From Verrucomicrobiia bacterium (lineage in GTDB: Bacteria > Verrucomicrobiota > Verrucomicrobiia > Verrucomicrobiales > Akkermansiaceae): a stretch of DNA of 64,000 bases. The DNA is taken from assembly GCA_947462875.1 (NCBI GenBank), contig CANHQJ010000023.1, forward strand, positions 1-64,000, in the 5' to 3' direction. The stretch's first letter is position 1. The number at the start of each line of letters is the position of its first letter. The notes beneath the pieces are model-generated. The model made no database searches. It was not told the origin of the DNA and saw only the letters and a program-made list of their open reading frames with translations. Below are positions 42,898 through 52,155 of the stretch, piece by piece. The position numbers were made by a program, and so were the translations under genes.

Positions 42898-44052
42898 ATG
42901 TCCACCACGATTTTTTCTCCCGGCTCCACCATTGGCATTCTCGGCGGCGGTCAGCTCGCACGCATGCTCTGCATGGAAGCCAAGCGCATGGGCTATCGCA
43001 CTCTCGTCTGGACCGGCGGACTGGAAGCCCCCGCCATGGCACTCTGCGATGCCGTCATCGAACTGCCCTTCGATGACCCGAACGCCATCGCGCAGTTCAT
43101 TGCCGCCGCCGATGTGGCCACGGCAGAATTTGAAAACATCCCGCGCGCGACCCTGGATGCGGTGGCGGCAGGAGTCACACTGCGCCCCGGAGCCTCCGCC
43201 ATCGCCACCTGCGCGAATCGCGAACAGGAAAAAACCTTTCTGCGCGAGCAAAACATCCCCTGCGCGCCGTTCTGGATCGTCACCAGTGCGGACGAACTGG
43301 CACAAGCGATGCACGACTTGCAAGGTCCCGGCGTGTTGAAAACATCCGCGTTCGGCTACGATGGCAAGGGTCAAAAAAAACTCACGGGCAGCGAAGATCC
43401 GGCAGTGGTGTGGCAGGAGTTCCAAGCGCCCCGGGCGATTTTGGAAGGCTTCATTTCCTTTCAATCGGAGCTCTCCGTGATGATCGCCCGCAATGCCAGC
43501 GGCGAGGTCCGCTGTTTCGATCCGGTGGAAAACCACCACCGCCATCACATTCTCGATGTCACCATCGCCCCCGCCGCTCTCCCCCCGGAGGTCCGCCTGG
43601 AAGCCGTCGCCATCGCCACACGCATCGTCAATGCTTTCGACTACGTGGGGCTCATGGGCGTGGAATTTTTCCTGCAACCGGACGGCGACCTCCTCGTCAA
43701 TGAAATGGCACCGCGCCCGCACAACTCCGGCCACCATACCATCGACGCCTGCGAAACCTCGCAGTTCGAACAGCAACTGCGCGCCGTCTGCGGCCTGGCG
43801 CTGGGCTCCACCCGTCTGCTTTGCCCGGCGGTGATGCTCAATCTTTTGGGAGACATGTGGCCCGCCGTGGAGCAAGCGCCGGACTGGTCCATCGTACTCG
43901 ATGACCGCTCCGCCGCGCTTCATCTCTACGGCAAAAAACGCGCCATCGAGCGCCGCAAAATGGGCCACGCCACCTTCCTCGGCGAGCACGCCCGCGAACG
44001 CGCGGAGAAAGTCAAGGCACAGCTCCTGGAGGCCGGGCGTCCCACTCTGTAA
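42898..44052 (+). CDS. purK: N5-carboxyaminoimidazole ribonucleotide synthase
   Basis: ATP-grasp enzyme (384 aa) carboxylating AIR with bicarbonate. N-terminal GILGGGQLARMLCMEAKRMG, ATP-grasp motifs LKTSAFGYDGKGQ and VEFFLQPDGDLLVNEMAPRPHNSGH are textbook PurK. It lies one base after purE, in one transcript. Confidence 0.96.
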   Translation: MSTTIFSPGSTIGILGGGQLARMLCMEAKRMGYRTLVWTGGLEAPAMALCDAVIELPFDDPNAIAQFIAAADVATAEFENIPRATLDAVAAGVTLRPGASAIATCANREQEKTFLREQNIPCAPFWIVTSADELAQAMHDLQGPGVLKTSAFGYDGKGQKKLTGSEDPAVVWQEFQAPRAILEGFISFQSELSVMIARNASGEVRCFDPVENHHRHHILDVTIAPAALPPEVRLEAVAIATRIVNAFDYVGLMGVEFFLQPDGDLLVNEMAPRPHNSGHHTIDACETSQFEQQLRAVCGLALGSTRLLCPAVMLNLLGDMWPAVEQAPDWSIVLDDRSAALHLYGKKRAIERRKMGHATFLGEHARERAEKVKAQLLEAGRPTL

Positions 44053-44144
44053 AGCCGGCCACCGCTTTCTCCGTTCACCGGGAAAGCCTGAAATTTCATC
44101 AGCGAAGACTTGCCAAATCCCCTGAAACTTTTCACTCTTAGCTC

Positions 44145-44507
44145 GTGTTAGAAATCGTCTTCAATGAAATCAGTGCCGCGGAAATGTCCCAGATGGGCAC
44201 GATGGAGCAATTGGATTTGCTCGATCAGTTCCATGTGCAAAAGAGCGACCTGGAGAATCTTGACGGCGACAAATACGGCCTGATCGAGCGCGACAACAAA
44301 AAACTCTATCGCTTCCGCACGCGCGATTGGCGCATTTATTTCGAAGTGAAAGATGGTGCCGTGATCGTGCATCGCGTGTTTCACAAGGGCACTTTGTCCG
44401 ATTTCCTTTTCCGCTCGAAAATGCCCGTCGCCGAGGACGAGGCGCTGGCGCAATCAAAACACTTTTGGAAACTCATCGATGAGGGTCGCAATGCCAAACG
44501 ACTCTGA
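44145..44507 (+). CDS. RelE/ParE-like protein without antitoxin
   Basis: A 120-aa protein from a GTG start. The core KLYRFRTRDWRIYFEVKDGAVIVHRVFHKG matches the basic beta-hairpin and last strand of RelE/ParE ribonuclease toxins (R-x-R-x-x-D-W-R). The N-terminal half, rich in acidic and Met residues, is unusual. No antitoxin gene is adjacent on either strand, so it may be domesticated or non-toxic. Family call is by motif only. Confidence 0.55.
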   Translation: MLEIVFNEISAAEMSQMGTMEQLDLLDQFHVQKSDLENLDGDKYGLIERDNKKLYRFRTRDWRIYFEVKDGAVIVHRVFHKGTLSDFLFRSKMPVAEDEALAQSKHFWKLIDEGRNAKRL

Positions 44508-44554
44508 CCTTTCACCCACCCAACCATTTCACCTCCCTCCACTCCCACATTGTC

Positions 44555-45340
44555 ATGAAAATCGCATTTCACATCGTCGCCATCGTCCTCCTCGCACTGG
44601 GGTGGATGAATCATCTTCTCACCAAGGAATCCGTAGCGGACACCAAAAATCTCGTCGCCGTCATCAGCGAGAATGAACTGCGCAGCGATCTGTTGACGGA
44701 TTATCTCAAGGAAAGCAAAGACCCCGCCGAACAAGCCGCGCTGAAGGAACTGATCGAAACACTCAAGGGCAAGGAAACCGACGTCGATGAAACCGTCAAC
44801 GCCGCCCGTGAATTGGCAGAGGACAAGGACAACACTTCCACCTTTTCCGGCATCCTGCTGACGTTCCTGTCGGCAGGTTACGCGGGCATTTTGTTCGTCG
44901 CCTATGTATTGCCCAAGCTCGCCCACCGCGCGACTCACACCATTTACGACAGTGGCGAAATCGTGGAAAAGGACAACATGTCGGAGGCGCGTTCGAAGCT
45001 GGCCCAGGGCGATTACGAGGCTGCCATGCTGGCCTTCCGTGAAGCCGCCGCGGCGGATCCCACCAACCGACTCCCCTGGGTGGAGATTGTCAAAATCCAA
45101 CGCGAATTTCTCCACGACCCCACGGCCGCCATCAACACGATCCGCGAAGTGCTGGAGCAGCAAGCGTGGGCCGAGAACGATGCAGCCTATTTCCTCTTCC
45201 GTCTTGCCGAGTTGTATGATGGCGACATGGGCGATCGCGATTCGGCAGTGGCCATCATGCAACAGGTGATGCAGCAATTCCCCGAAACCCGCCACTCTGC
45301 CAATGCCCGCCACAAACTCCACGAGTGGGGCTTGGTCTAA
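44555..45340 (+). CDS. Membrane-anchored TPR protein
   Basis: A 261-aa protein with an N-terminal hydrophobic segment (IAFHIVAIVLLALGWMNHLL), a charged periplasmic helix (ELIETLKGKETDVDETVNAA), a second membrane segment around residues 98-120 (GILLTFLSAGYAGILFVAYV), and then two or three TPR-like helix pairs (ARSKLAQGDYEAAMLAFREA, YFLFRLAELYDGD). Function unknown. Its end overlaps the comEC start by 38 bp, implying coupling. Confidence 0.65.
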   Translation: MKIAFHIVAIVLLALGWMNHLLTKESVADTKNLVAVISENELRSDLLTDYLKESKDPAEQAALKELIETLKGKETDVDETVNAARELAEDKDNTSTFSGILLTFLSAGYAGILFVAYVLPKLAHRATHTIYDSGEIVEKDNMSEARSKLAQGDYEAAMLAFREAAAADPTNRLPWVEIVKIQREFLHDPTAAINTIREVLEQQAWAENDAAYFLFRLAELYDGDMGDRDSAVAIMQQVMQQFPETRHSANARHKLHEWGLV

Positions 45341-47600
45341 CAGTAGCGCCGTTTTTCTTCGATGGATTGAACGGCACCGCTTGCCCTGTCTCGCCTTCAG
45401 TTGCTGCTGCGCGGTATTCACGGTGGATGCCGCATCGCTGGCCTGGGGCGTCTTGTGGGCGCTGCTCATCGGCGCGTTGTTTTTCGCCTCGCGCCGGTTT
45501 GCCATCGCGGGCGCAATGCTGACGCTGTTGTGCGCAGGTCTGCACCACTACCGATGCAAGGAACTAGAAAGTCAGCGAGCCGGCATCGGCGGAGGCGTGT
45601 GGATGGATTTTCGGGCGAAAATCATCGAGGCACCAAAGGCGGGGCAACAATCGTGGCAGTGCAAGGCCGCGGTCGTGCAGTGCCAGCCACGGAGCGGAAC
45701 GGGAAAAACCATCATCGTGGCAGGCACGGGAAACGTTCCCGCTTTGGGCCAAGTGATTCAGGCGAAGGGATACTGGGAACCGATCGCCGGACCAAGGAAC
45801 GAGGGGGAATTCAACCGATCCGCACACATGAAACGGCACGGCATCGTCGCGGAATGCCTGCTGCGCGACTGGCAGCTTCACGCACCGGCCAGCGGCTTCT
45901 GGCGTGCTACCGCGGCAGCGCGCGATGGATTTCAGCGATCGATCACGCAAGGCCTAGATCCCCGGAGTGACGAGGTGAAAGTCATCCTCGCCATGGTCAT
46001 TGGGCAGCAGCCTCTGTCACAAGACCCGGTGCTGGATCCCTTCCGCCAGACGGGCACCTTGCATTTGTTCTCGGTCAGCGGGCAGCACGTCAATCTCGTG
46101 GCGATGATCCTGTGGCTGATGCTGCAACGCTGCCGGGTGTCGCGCCGCAACGCGATTCTGCTGCTGATTCCCGCGATCTTCGGCTACGCGTGGCTCACCG
46201 GCGCGTCTCCGCCCGCCCTGCGCGCCGCATGGATGGCGGCGGTGTTTTTGTCAGCCTTTCTGCTGCAGCGCCGCGCCGATCTGATGCAGGCACTGGCGGT
46301 GGTGGCCATCGTCGGTCTCTTGCTCGATAGCAATCTGCTGTTTCTCGCGGGAGTGCAGCTGTCGTATGGGATTGTGGCCGTGATTTCCATCGGTCTATCG
46401 CTATGCCAAAAACCCGTCGAAAAACTCGCTTGGAACGACTCCTACCTACCACGCGAATTATACTCCCCATGGCAAATCCGCTGCGGCGAGTCATGGCAAA
46501 AATTGCTGCAATCGCTTGTCATTTCCACCTCGGCCTGCATCGGCTCCGCGCCGCTGACGATCCGTTATTTCAGCATGGTCACGCCGGTATCCATCATCAC
46601 GAATATCGCGCTCACACCACTCGTCGCCTGCCTGCTCGGGCTCGCGCTTTTTTCGGCCGGCATCTCGACGGTCTCGACCCCACTCTCCATCGCCAGCAAC
46701 CGCATCAATCACTGGGTGGCCCGTTCCTGCATCCATTGCTCGGCCTTTTTCTCAAAGGTCCCGGGAGGCCACGCGATGGTGTCACAACACACGCCGAAAC
46801 ATGACGCCATCCGCATTTACGATCTGCCACGCGGCGGCGCGGCCGTGCTGGTGCAGTGCCGCGAGGCCGATGTCTTGCTCGATTGTGGCAATGAGCGCGC
46901 CTTTCGCTCCATCGTGTTCCCTTCCCTGCCATACTTCGGCAGCCAGCCCGATAGTTTGCTCCTGAGTCACCCGGAAGCCGCTCACATCGGCGGCGGAATC
47001 CTGGCCACGCAGCATCTTCCGCTGCGACAGATCATTTCGCCCGTCCCGACGGCAAAAACGCCTTCGTTCCGCTCATTGCAAAAAACGGCATCGGCGAAAA
47101 ACATTCCGCTCTATTGCGCACGCAGCACAGCACGCCTGCCGCAATCCCGCGATGTCTTCTGGGAAATCCTGCAAACTCCCGAACCACACGATCCGCGGGA
47201 AATCGCCGACAACCGCTGTGCGATCTACCTGCTGCACTTTCACGGATACCGGATTCTTTTCCTGAACGATGCCGGTGCGGTTGCCGTATCGCAATTGCTT
47301 GCGCACGCCCCCGACCTGCGCTGCGATGTGATCGTGATCGGAAGGCACAGCCTGCACCCGCCAGGCATTCATGATCTGTTAGAGCAGACACAGACCAAAG
47401 CGGTGATTGCCACCCATGCCGATTTTCCCGAGTCCGAACGCATCCCGTCCCGTTGGGATCGTGAGTTCGAGTTCAGCGGCATTCCCTTGTTTCACCAGGG
47501 TCGCACAGGAATGGTAAGCCTCCTCTTGCAGGAAGACCAATCGCTGAGCATCCGCGGGTTTCTCGATGGCAGCTATCGCCTCCCACCCGCACGAAAATGA
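45303..47600 (+). CDS. comEC: ComEC/Rec2-family DNA uptake membrane protein
   Basis: Inner-membrane channel for transforming DNA (765 aa). A DUF4131-like N-terminal region is followed by the competence domain with LHLFSVSGQHVNLVAMIL, many membrane helices, and a C-terminal metallo-beta-lactamase-like domain (VLVQCREADVLLDCGNERA). There the metal motif reads LSHPEAAHIGGG, where HxHxDH is usual, so a second His and the Asp are missing. The gene overlaps the TPR gene; other starts a few codons on are possible. Confidence 0.88.
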   Translation: MPATNSTSGAWSNSSAVFLRWIERHRLPCLAFSCCCAVFTVDAASLAWGVLWALLIGALFFASRRFAIAGAMLTLLCAGLHHYRCKELESQRAGIGGGVWMDFRAKIIEAPKAGQQSWQCKAAVVQCQPRSGTGKTIIVAGTGNVPALGQVIQAKGYWEPIAGPRNEGEFNRSAHMKRHGIVAECLLRDWQLHAPASGFWRATAAARDGFQRSITQGLDPRSDEVKVILAMVIGQQPLSQDPVLDPFRQTGTLHLFSVSGQHVNLVAMILWLMLQRCRVSRRNAILLLIPAIFGYAWLTGASPPALRAAWMAAVFLSAFLLQRRADLMQALAVVAIVGLLLDSNLLFLAGVQLSYGIVAVISIGLSLCQKPVEKLAWNDSYLPRELYSPWQIRCGESWQKLLQSLVISTSACIGSAPLTIRYFSMVTPVSIITNIALTPLVACLLGLALFSAGISTVSTPLSIASNRINHWVARSCIHCSAFFSKVPGGHAMVSQHTPKHDAIRIYDLPRGGAAVLVQCREADVLLDCGNERAFRSIVFPSLPYFGSQPDSLLLSHPEAAHIGGGILATQHLPLRQIISPVPTAKTPSFRSLQKTASAKNIPLYCARSTARLPQSRDVFWEILQTPEPHDPREIADNRCAIYLLHFHGYRILFLNDAGAVAVSQLLAHAPDLRCDVIVIGRHSLHPPGIHDLLEQTQTKAVIATHADFPESERIPSRWDREFEFSGIPLFHQGRTGMVSLLLQEDQSLSIRGFLDGSYRLPPARK

Positions 47601-47673
47601 TCTCTCATCGCGCACTTGCATTTGCCGCGCATGGCTTTAGGATATCGGCTCTCGCAACTCCACTGAAACCATT

Positions 47674-47964
47674 ATGCCGAATTACGATTACGAATGTGAA
47701 ACTTGCGGAAAACGCTTCGAGATCTTCCAAAGCATGAAAGATGCGAAATTGGAAACATGCCCGCCTGAAGTCTGTGACAAGGGCGGCAAGGTCAGACGCT
47801 TGCTCGGCACGGGCGGCGGCATCATTTTCAAAGGCGGCGGATTTTATCAGACCGACTACCGCTCCGCCTCCTACCAGAGCGGTGCCAAAAAAGACTCGGA
47901 AGCGAAATCCCCCGCACCCGCGGCGGAGAGCAAGCCGAGCTCATCATCATCCGATGCCTCCTGA
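47674..47964 (+). CDS. FmdB-family zinc ribbon protein
   Basis: A 96-aa small protein. MPNYDYECETCGKRFEIFQS is the FmdB/CxxC_CXXC_SSSS zinc ribbon start; the first Cys pair is CETC and the second is in ETCPPEVCD. The tail is Gly- then Ser/Ala/Pro-rich, as usual. A regulatory role is suggested for some members but unproven. Confidence 0.87.
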   Translation: MPNYDYECETCGKRFEIFQSMKDAKLETCPPEVCDKGGKVRRLLGTGGGIIFKGGGFYQTDYRSASYQSGAKKDSEAKSPAPAAESKPSSSSSDAS

Positions 47965-48062
47965 TCACTCAAAAAACTTCAGCTACCTGAACTAATTTTA
48001 CTGCATCTACTTCTTGCAAAACCACCCCATTTGAATAGAAAACTTGTCGACAACTCACCACT

Positions 48063-49808
48063 ATGAAACGCAAGACCCTTTATCCTCTCGCACTCCTGCT
48101 TTTGCTCAGCACCTCGCACGCCGCCATCAGTCTCGATACCAAACAAAATGATACGACTGTGCCCGCGACGATCGAAGGCCCCATGAAAGAGGCTCTCGCC
48201 GCCTTCAATGAAGGCCGCCACGTCAAGGCCATCGACATCGCACGCCCGCTTGCCGAGAAGGGCAACAGCGATGCCATGTTCCTCATGGGCTTTGCTCACG
48301 AGACAGGACGAGGCGTGGAAAGTTCGCGCGAAAAGGCAATCGAATTCTATCAGAAGGCCAGCACCGCCGGGCAGAAGGACGCCACCTATCGCCTCGCTCT
48401 GATTCTCCTCAGCTCGAAGGAAAAATCCGAACGCGAACAAGGCAAGAAGAACCTCGTGGAGGCCGCCAAAAAAGATCCCGCCAACGCAGGTCGTATTCTC
48501 GGTGAGGCCTACATCAAGGGCATGATCGATGAGAAGCCGAACTTTGACGAGGCTGTCAACTGGTGGAACCAAGCCAGTGAAGCCGGCGACATTCCCTCCA
48601 TCCTCGGGCTCGCCCGCCTCTACGAAGCGGCAAAAGAATTCCCCGACAAAGTCGATGCGAAAAAAGCACTCTCCCTCTATCAGAAAGCCATCACCCTCGG
48701 CGACAAGAGCGCGCTGGTAGCCGCCGGATCGCGCATGCTCAATGGCGATAAATCCGTGCGCGATGAAGTGCAAGGCCGGGCCCTGCTGACCAAGGCCATC
48801 GAGGAAAAACAATATGATGCCTATCTCGCCCTCGGTGACTTCGAGGAAAGCGTGAAAAAAGACTTCAAGGCAGCCCTCGCACAGTATGAGCTGGGTGGTG
48901 CCAACAAACAGGTGGACTGCGCCCTGCGCGCCGCCGATTTTTACTTCGAAGGAAAGGAAGGCACGGAAAAGAGCGAAGTGAAGGGCACCGAGTGGCTGCG
49001 CAAAGCGGCGGAAACCGGCAACCCGATCGGCAACTACCGCTACGCCGCCAAGCTGCTTCAAGTCCCCGATCCCGATGAGCGCAAGCCCGAGGAAAAAGTG
49101 GATGCGGCCCGCCGTGCCTACGATCACTTGCTGAACGCCGCAGTCGGTGGCATTCCGCAGGCGCAGAACGAAATGGGCCTGTTCTACCTTTCCGGCTCCA
49201 TGGGTGTGGCAGACCCCTCGGCAGCCGCCGGCTGGTTCCAGCGCGCGGCGCAATCCGGCAACGTGATCGCCATGAACAATCTCGCCACTCTCTACGAAAA
49301 AGGCTACGGAGTCGCGCAGAACTACTCGCAGGCCGGACAACTCTACGAAGCATCCGCCCGCCGCGGCAATGCCCAAGGAGCTGCGGCCGTGGCTCGCTTC
49401 ATGGCTTCCGGTGCCGGCACCAAACAAAATATCCCCCAAGCCTGGGCATGGGCGAACATCGCCATTCAAAACGGTGATACCGAAGCCAAATCGATTCTCG
49501 GCGAAATTTCCACCATTGCTTCCACCAAGGACATTGAGGAAGGGAAAAAAGCGTTGGATAAACTCAAGGAGGAGCTTGCGAAAACGGCAACGGCCCCGGA
49601 GGAAGGCGCGCCTGCACCCGCTCCTGATCAGAAACCCGACGAATCGAAGCCCAAGGAGGAGAAACCGAAGGTAGAGAAACCCAAGGAAGAAAAACCAAAA
49701 GAGGAGAAGCCTAAGGAGGCCAAACCTGCCACGGCCACCACACCACCTGTGTCCGCCACCACACCACCCGTGGAGGTAACACCACCAGCGGAGGACAAGA
49801 AGAATTAG
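48063..49808 (+). CDS. Secreted Sel1-repeat protein with Lys/Pro/Glu-rich tail
   Basis: A 581-aa exported protein: signal peptide (LYPLALLLLLSTSHAA), then about ten Sel1/TPR-like repeats from residue 40 to 490 (AMFLMGFAHETGRGV, AMNNLATLYEKGYGV, AAVARFMASGAG). From about 505 the tail has PKEEKPKVEKPKEEKPK-type repeats and ends in Thr/Pro-rich sequence, which may reach through or bind the cell wall. It is separate from, and much larger than, the island Sel1 lipoprotein. Role unknown; scaffold or envelope stress suggested by the family. Confidence 0.8.
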   Translation: MKRKTLYPLALLLLLSTSHAAISLDTKQNDTTVPATIEGPMKEALAAFNEGRHVKAIDIARPLAEKGNSDAMFLMGFAHETGRGVESSREKAIEFYQKASTAGQKDATYRLALILLSSKEKSEREQGKKNLVEAAKKDPANAGRILGEAYIKGMIDEKPNFDEAVNWWNQASEAGDIPSILGLARLYEAAKEFPDKVDAKKALSLYQKAITLGDKSALVAAGSRMLNGDKSVRDEVQGRALLTKAIEEKQYDAYLALGDFEESVKKDFKAALAQYELGGANKQVDCALRAADFYFEGKEGTEKSEVKGTEWLRKAAETGNPIGNYRYAAKLLQVPDPDERKPEEKVDAARRAYDHLLNAAVGGIPQAQNEMGLFYLSGSMGVADPSAAAGWFQRAAQSGNVIAMNNLATLYEKGYGVAQNYSQAGQLYEASARRGNAQGAAAVARFMASGAGTKQNIPQAWAWANIAIQNGDTEAKSILGEISTIASTKDIEEGKKALDKLKEELAKTATAPEEGAPAPAPDQKPDESKPKEEKPKVEKPKEEKPKEEKPKEAKPATATTPPVSATTPPVEVTPPAEDKKN

Positions 49809-49847
49809 TAATCTTGCTCTGCGGGCAGCGCCCCTTTTTCCGAACGT

Positions 49848-50498
49848 GTGAAAATTCTCATCACTGCCGGGCCCACTCGTGAGCCCATCGACCCTGTGCG
49901 ATTTCTCAGCAATCGCTCCTCGGGTCGCATGGGCTACGCGCTGGCCCGTGCTTTTGTGAAACAGGAACACCAGGTGCTGCTGATCTCTGGTCCCACTTCT
50001 CTGGACGTGCCGGATCATGTGGACTATCTCCCCGTCGAGTCCGCGCAAGACATGCATGATGCCGTGGCACATGCGTTGCCCCGCGTCGATATCGCGATTT
50101 TCTGCGCCGCCGTAGCCGACTACACACCTGTGGAAGTCGCACCGCAGAAGATCAAGAAGTCCGATGACACCATCACCCTAACGCTCAAAAAAACGACAGA
50201 CATCCTGGGCTCGGCACGATCGGTTCATGGATTCACGGGGTTCTTGGTCGGCTTCGCCGCGGAAACGGAACACCTGGAAGCTCATGCGCGCGCGAAACTG
50301 ATCGCGAAGCACTGTGATATGATCATCGCCAATGACGTGTCCCAATCCGGCATCGGCTTCGACTCACACGACAATGAAGTGCTGATCGTCGAAGCGGAGG
50401 AAAACACCAAGCTCCCGCGCGATAGCAAAGAGCACCTCGCCCACCACCTCGCCACCATCATCCTGCAACGCCACGCCAGCAAACGCGGCACCGAGTGA
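49848..50498 (+). CDS. coaB: Phosphopantothenate-cysteine ligase (stand-alone CoaB/DFP)
   Basis: DFP-domain enzyme joining phosphopantothenate to cysteine in coenzyme A synthesis (216 aa from GTG). ITAGPTREPIDPVRFLSNRSSGRMG is split here as nucleotide-binding ITAGPTREPIDP and FLSNRSSGRMGYALA, AAVADYTP is the catalytic Asn/Ala region, and KIKKSDDTITLTLKKTTDIL holds the active-site Lys. Most bacteria fuse it to CoaC; here no CoaC domain is present or adjacent. Confidence 0.87.
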   Translation: MKILITAGPTREPIDPVRFLSNRSSGRMGYALARAFVKQEHQVLLISGPTSLDVPDHVDYLPVESAQDMHDAVAHALPRVDIAIFCAAVADYTPVEVAPQKIKKSDDTITLTLKKTTDILGSARSVHGFTGFLVGFAAETEHLEAHARAKLIAKHCDMIIANDVSQSGIGFDSHDNEVLIVEAEENTKLPRDSKEHLAHHLATIILQRHASKRGTE

Positions 50499-50500
50499 TA

Positions 50501-50537
50501 AAAAAAGCCGCTGCGTTTCGGCAGCGGCTTTTTTTGA
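50501..50537. terminator. Bidirectional terminator between coaB and mdh
   Basis: AAAAAAGCCGCTGC (50501-50514) pairs with GCAGCGGCTTTTTT (50521-50534), a perfect 14-bp stem with T-runs on both strands. It serves two convergent genes. Confidence 0.92.
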
Positions 50538-50549
50538 TTGGAGCGAAAC

Positions 50550-51539
50550 TTACTTCGGCAGCAGATCTTTCACCGCATCGCGCTCTTCCTTGAGCTCGTT
50601 GATGGTGAGGTCGATTTTCTCCTGGCTGAAGGCATCGATCGGCACACCTTGCACGACTTCCCATTTGCCGTTTTCGATGGTGCGGATCGGCATCGAGGCC
50701 ATCAGACCTTTTTCGATGCCATAGGAGCCATCGGAGCATACGGCCACGCTGTGCCAGTCACCCGCAGGTGTCGGGGTGATCAGGCTCTTCACGGTATCGA
50801 GCGCCGCATTGGCTGCCGATGCCGCGGAGGAGGCGCCACGCGCCTTGATGATCGCCGCACCGCGCTGTTGCACGGTGGAAATGAATTCGCCCTTGAGCCA
50901 CTCGACGTGCGAGATCACTTCGGTCACGGGGCGGCCGTTGATTTTGGCATTGGTGAAATCGGGATACTGCGTCGCCGAGTGATTGCCCCAGATGCACATG
51001 TTGGTGACTTTCGATTGATGCACGGCCGCCTTTTTCGCGAGCTGGCTTTTCGCACGGTTTTCATCGAGACGGGTCATCGCGAAGAAACGGTCTTTCGGCA
51101 CGCCATCGGCATTGTTCATGGCGATGAGAGCATTGGTGTTGCAGGGATTGCCCACGACCAATACGCGCACGTCCTTGGCCGCATTGCGAGCGATCGCTTT
51201 GCCCTGGCCGGTGAAAATTTTGCCGTTGATGCCCAGCAGATCGCCGCGCTCCATGCCCGCTTTACGCGGCACCGAACCCACGAGCAGAGCCCAGTTCGTG
51301 TCGCGGAAGCCTTCGTTCAGGTCGGCAGTCGGGGTGACTTGATTGAGCAAAGGAAACGCGCAGTCATCCAGCTCCATCACCACGCCTTCCAATGCGGGAA
51401 GGGCCGGCTCGATCTCGATCAAACGCAGATTGACAGGCTGATCCGGTCCGAAAACCCAGCCAGAAGCAATGCGAAACAACAAGGCATAGCCAATCTGGCC
51501 AGCGGCTCCAGTAACAGATACAGTGATGGGTGCTTTCAT
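50550..51539 (-). CDS. mdh: Malate dehydrogenase
   Basis: NAD-dependent malate dehydrogenase of the cytosolic/Thermus type (329 aa). [21 protein letters not shown] is the NAD fold start (quoted in part: [12 protein letters not shown]), [16 protein letters not shown] gives the substrate Arg loop, [13 protein letters not shown] follows, and [13 protein letters not shown] has the catalytic His. Central TCA enzyme. It shares the bidirectional terminator with coaB. Confidence 0.95.
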   Translation of the reverse strand: MKAPITVSVTGAAGQIGYALLFRIASGWVFGPDQPVNLRLIEIEPALPALEGVVMELDDCAFPLLNQVTPTADLNEGFRDTNWALLVGSVPRKAGMERGDLLGINGKIFTGQGKAIARNAAKDVRVLVVGNPCNTNALIAMNNADGVPKDRFFAMTRLDENRAKSQLAKKAAVHQSKVTNMCIWGNHSATQYPDFTNAKINGRPVTEVISHVEWLKGEFISTVQQRGAAIIKARGASSAASAANAALDTVKSLITPTPAGDWHSVAVCSDGSYGIEKGLMASMPIRTIENGKWEVVQGVPIDAFSQEKIDLTINELKEERDAVKDLLPK

Positions 51540-51629
51540 ATGACGCGCCCTCCATAGTGCTGTTTACCGGTGAGGTCAAGATTCGTGTCGGATTATTTCA
51601 ACAAATTCCCCCATGCCACGGTGACCACA

Positions 51630-51995
51630 TCACGGCACCATCAACCGGAATTCCGGGATCCGCGTGAAGACCTGCTCGCCGCTGTCGGTCTCGCCAAAAT
51701 ACGCACCTACCACCGTCGCGGAATCCGCCACCACATGATAGCTGTTGTAGCTGAAACGGCTGCCTTTTTCCAGCACCGGCATTTCCCCGACCACGCCTTC
51801 GCCCTCGACGACGACGGTATCGCCCGAGTCCTCGCGCACCACCCACTTGCGCCCGCGCAAGGTGACCGTCTCGTCGGATTCATTGGAAATCGTGATCGCA
51901 TAGAGAAACGGATACGGCTTTTCCGCCGGAGCCTCCAGTTCGGGCAGGAAGCGCACTTCATCCACATTGACCTTCCATCCTTTCAGCTCTCTCAC
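51630..51995 (-). CDS. apaG: ApaG-domain protein
   Basis: A 121-aa ApaG/DUF525 beta-sandwich protein: YAITISNESDETVTLRGRKWVV, partly YPFLYAITISNESDETV, then VVGEMPVLEKGSRFSYNSY and VVGAYFG, all typical of ApaG. ApaG is linked to Co2+ resistance and diadenosine tetraphosphate effects in enterobacteria; its role here is inferred only. Single gene, 90 bp from mdh. Confidence 0.85.
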   Translation of the reverse strand: MRELKGWKVNVDEVRFLPELEAPAEKPYPFLYAITISNESDETVTLRGRKWVVREDSGDTVVVEGEGVVGEMPVLEKGSRFSYNSYHVVADSATVVGAYFGETDSGEQVFTRIPEFRLMVP

Positions 51996-52155
51996 GAAGC
52001 GAGTTTAGCGAAATGCCAACACATGGCAAGCTTCGTCCCCACAAGCCATGCGGGCTCTGGAATTGATGAAATTCACTCATTTCCCCACAATCTGTGTCTT
52101 GTTTGTCGGTTTTTGCGTGCCTAGTTGCCACAATCTGCTACGCTTGCGCCTGCCC

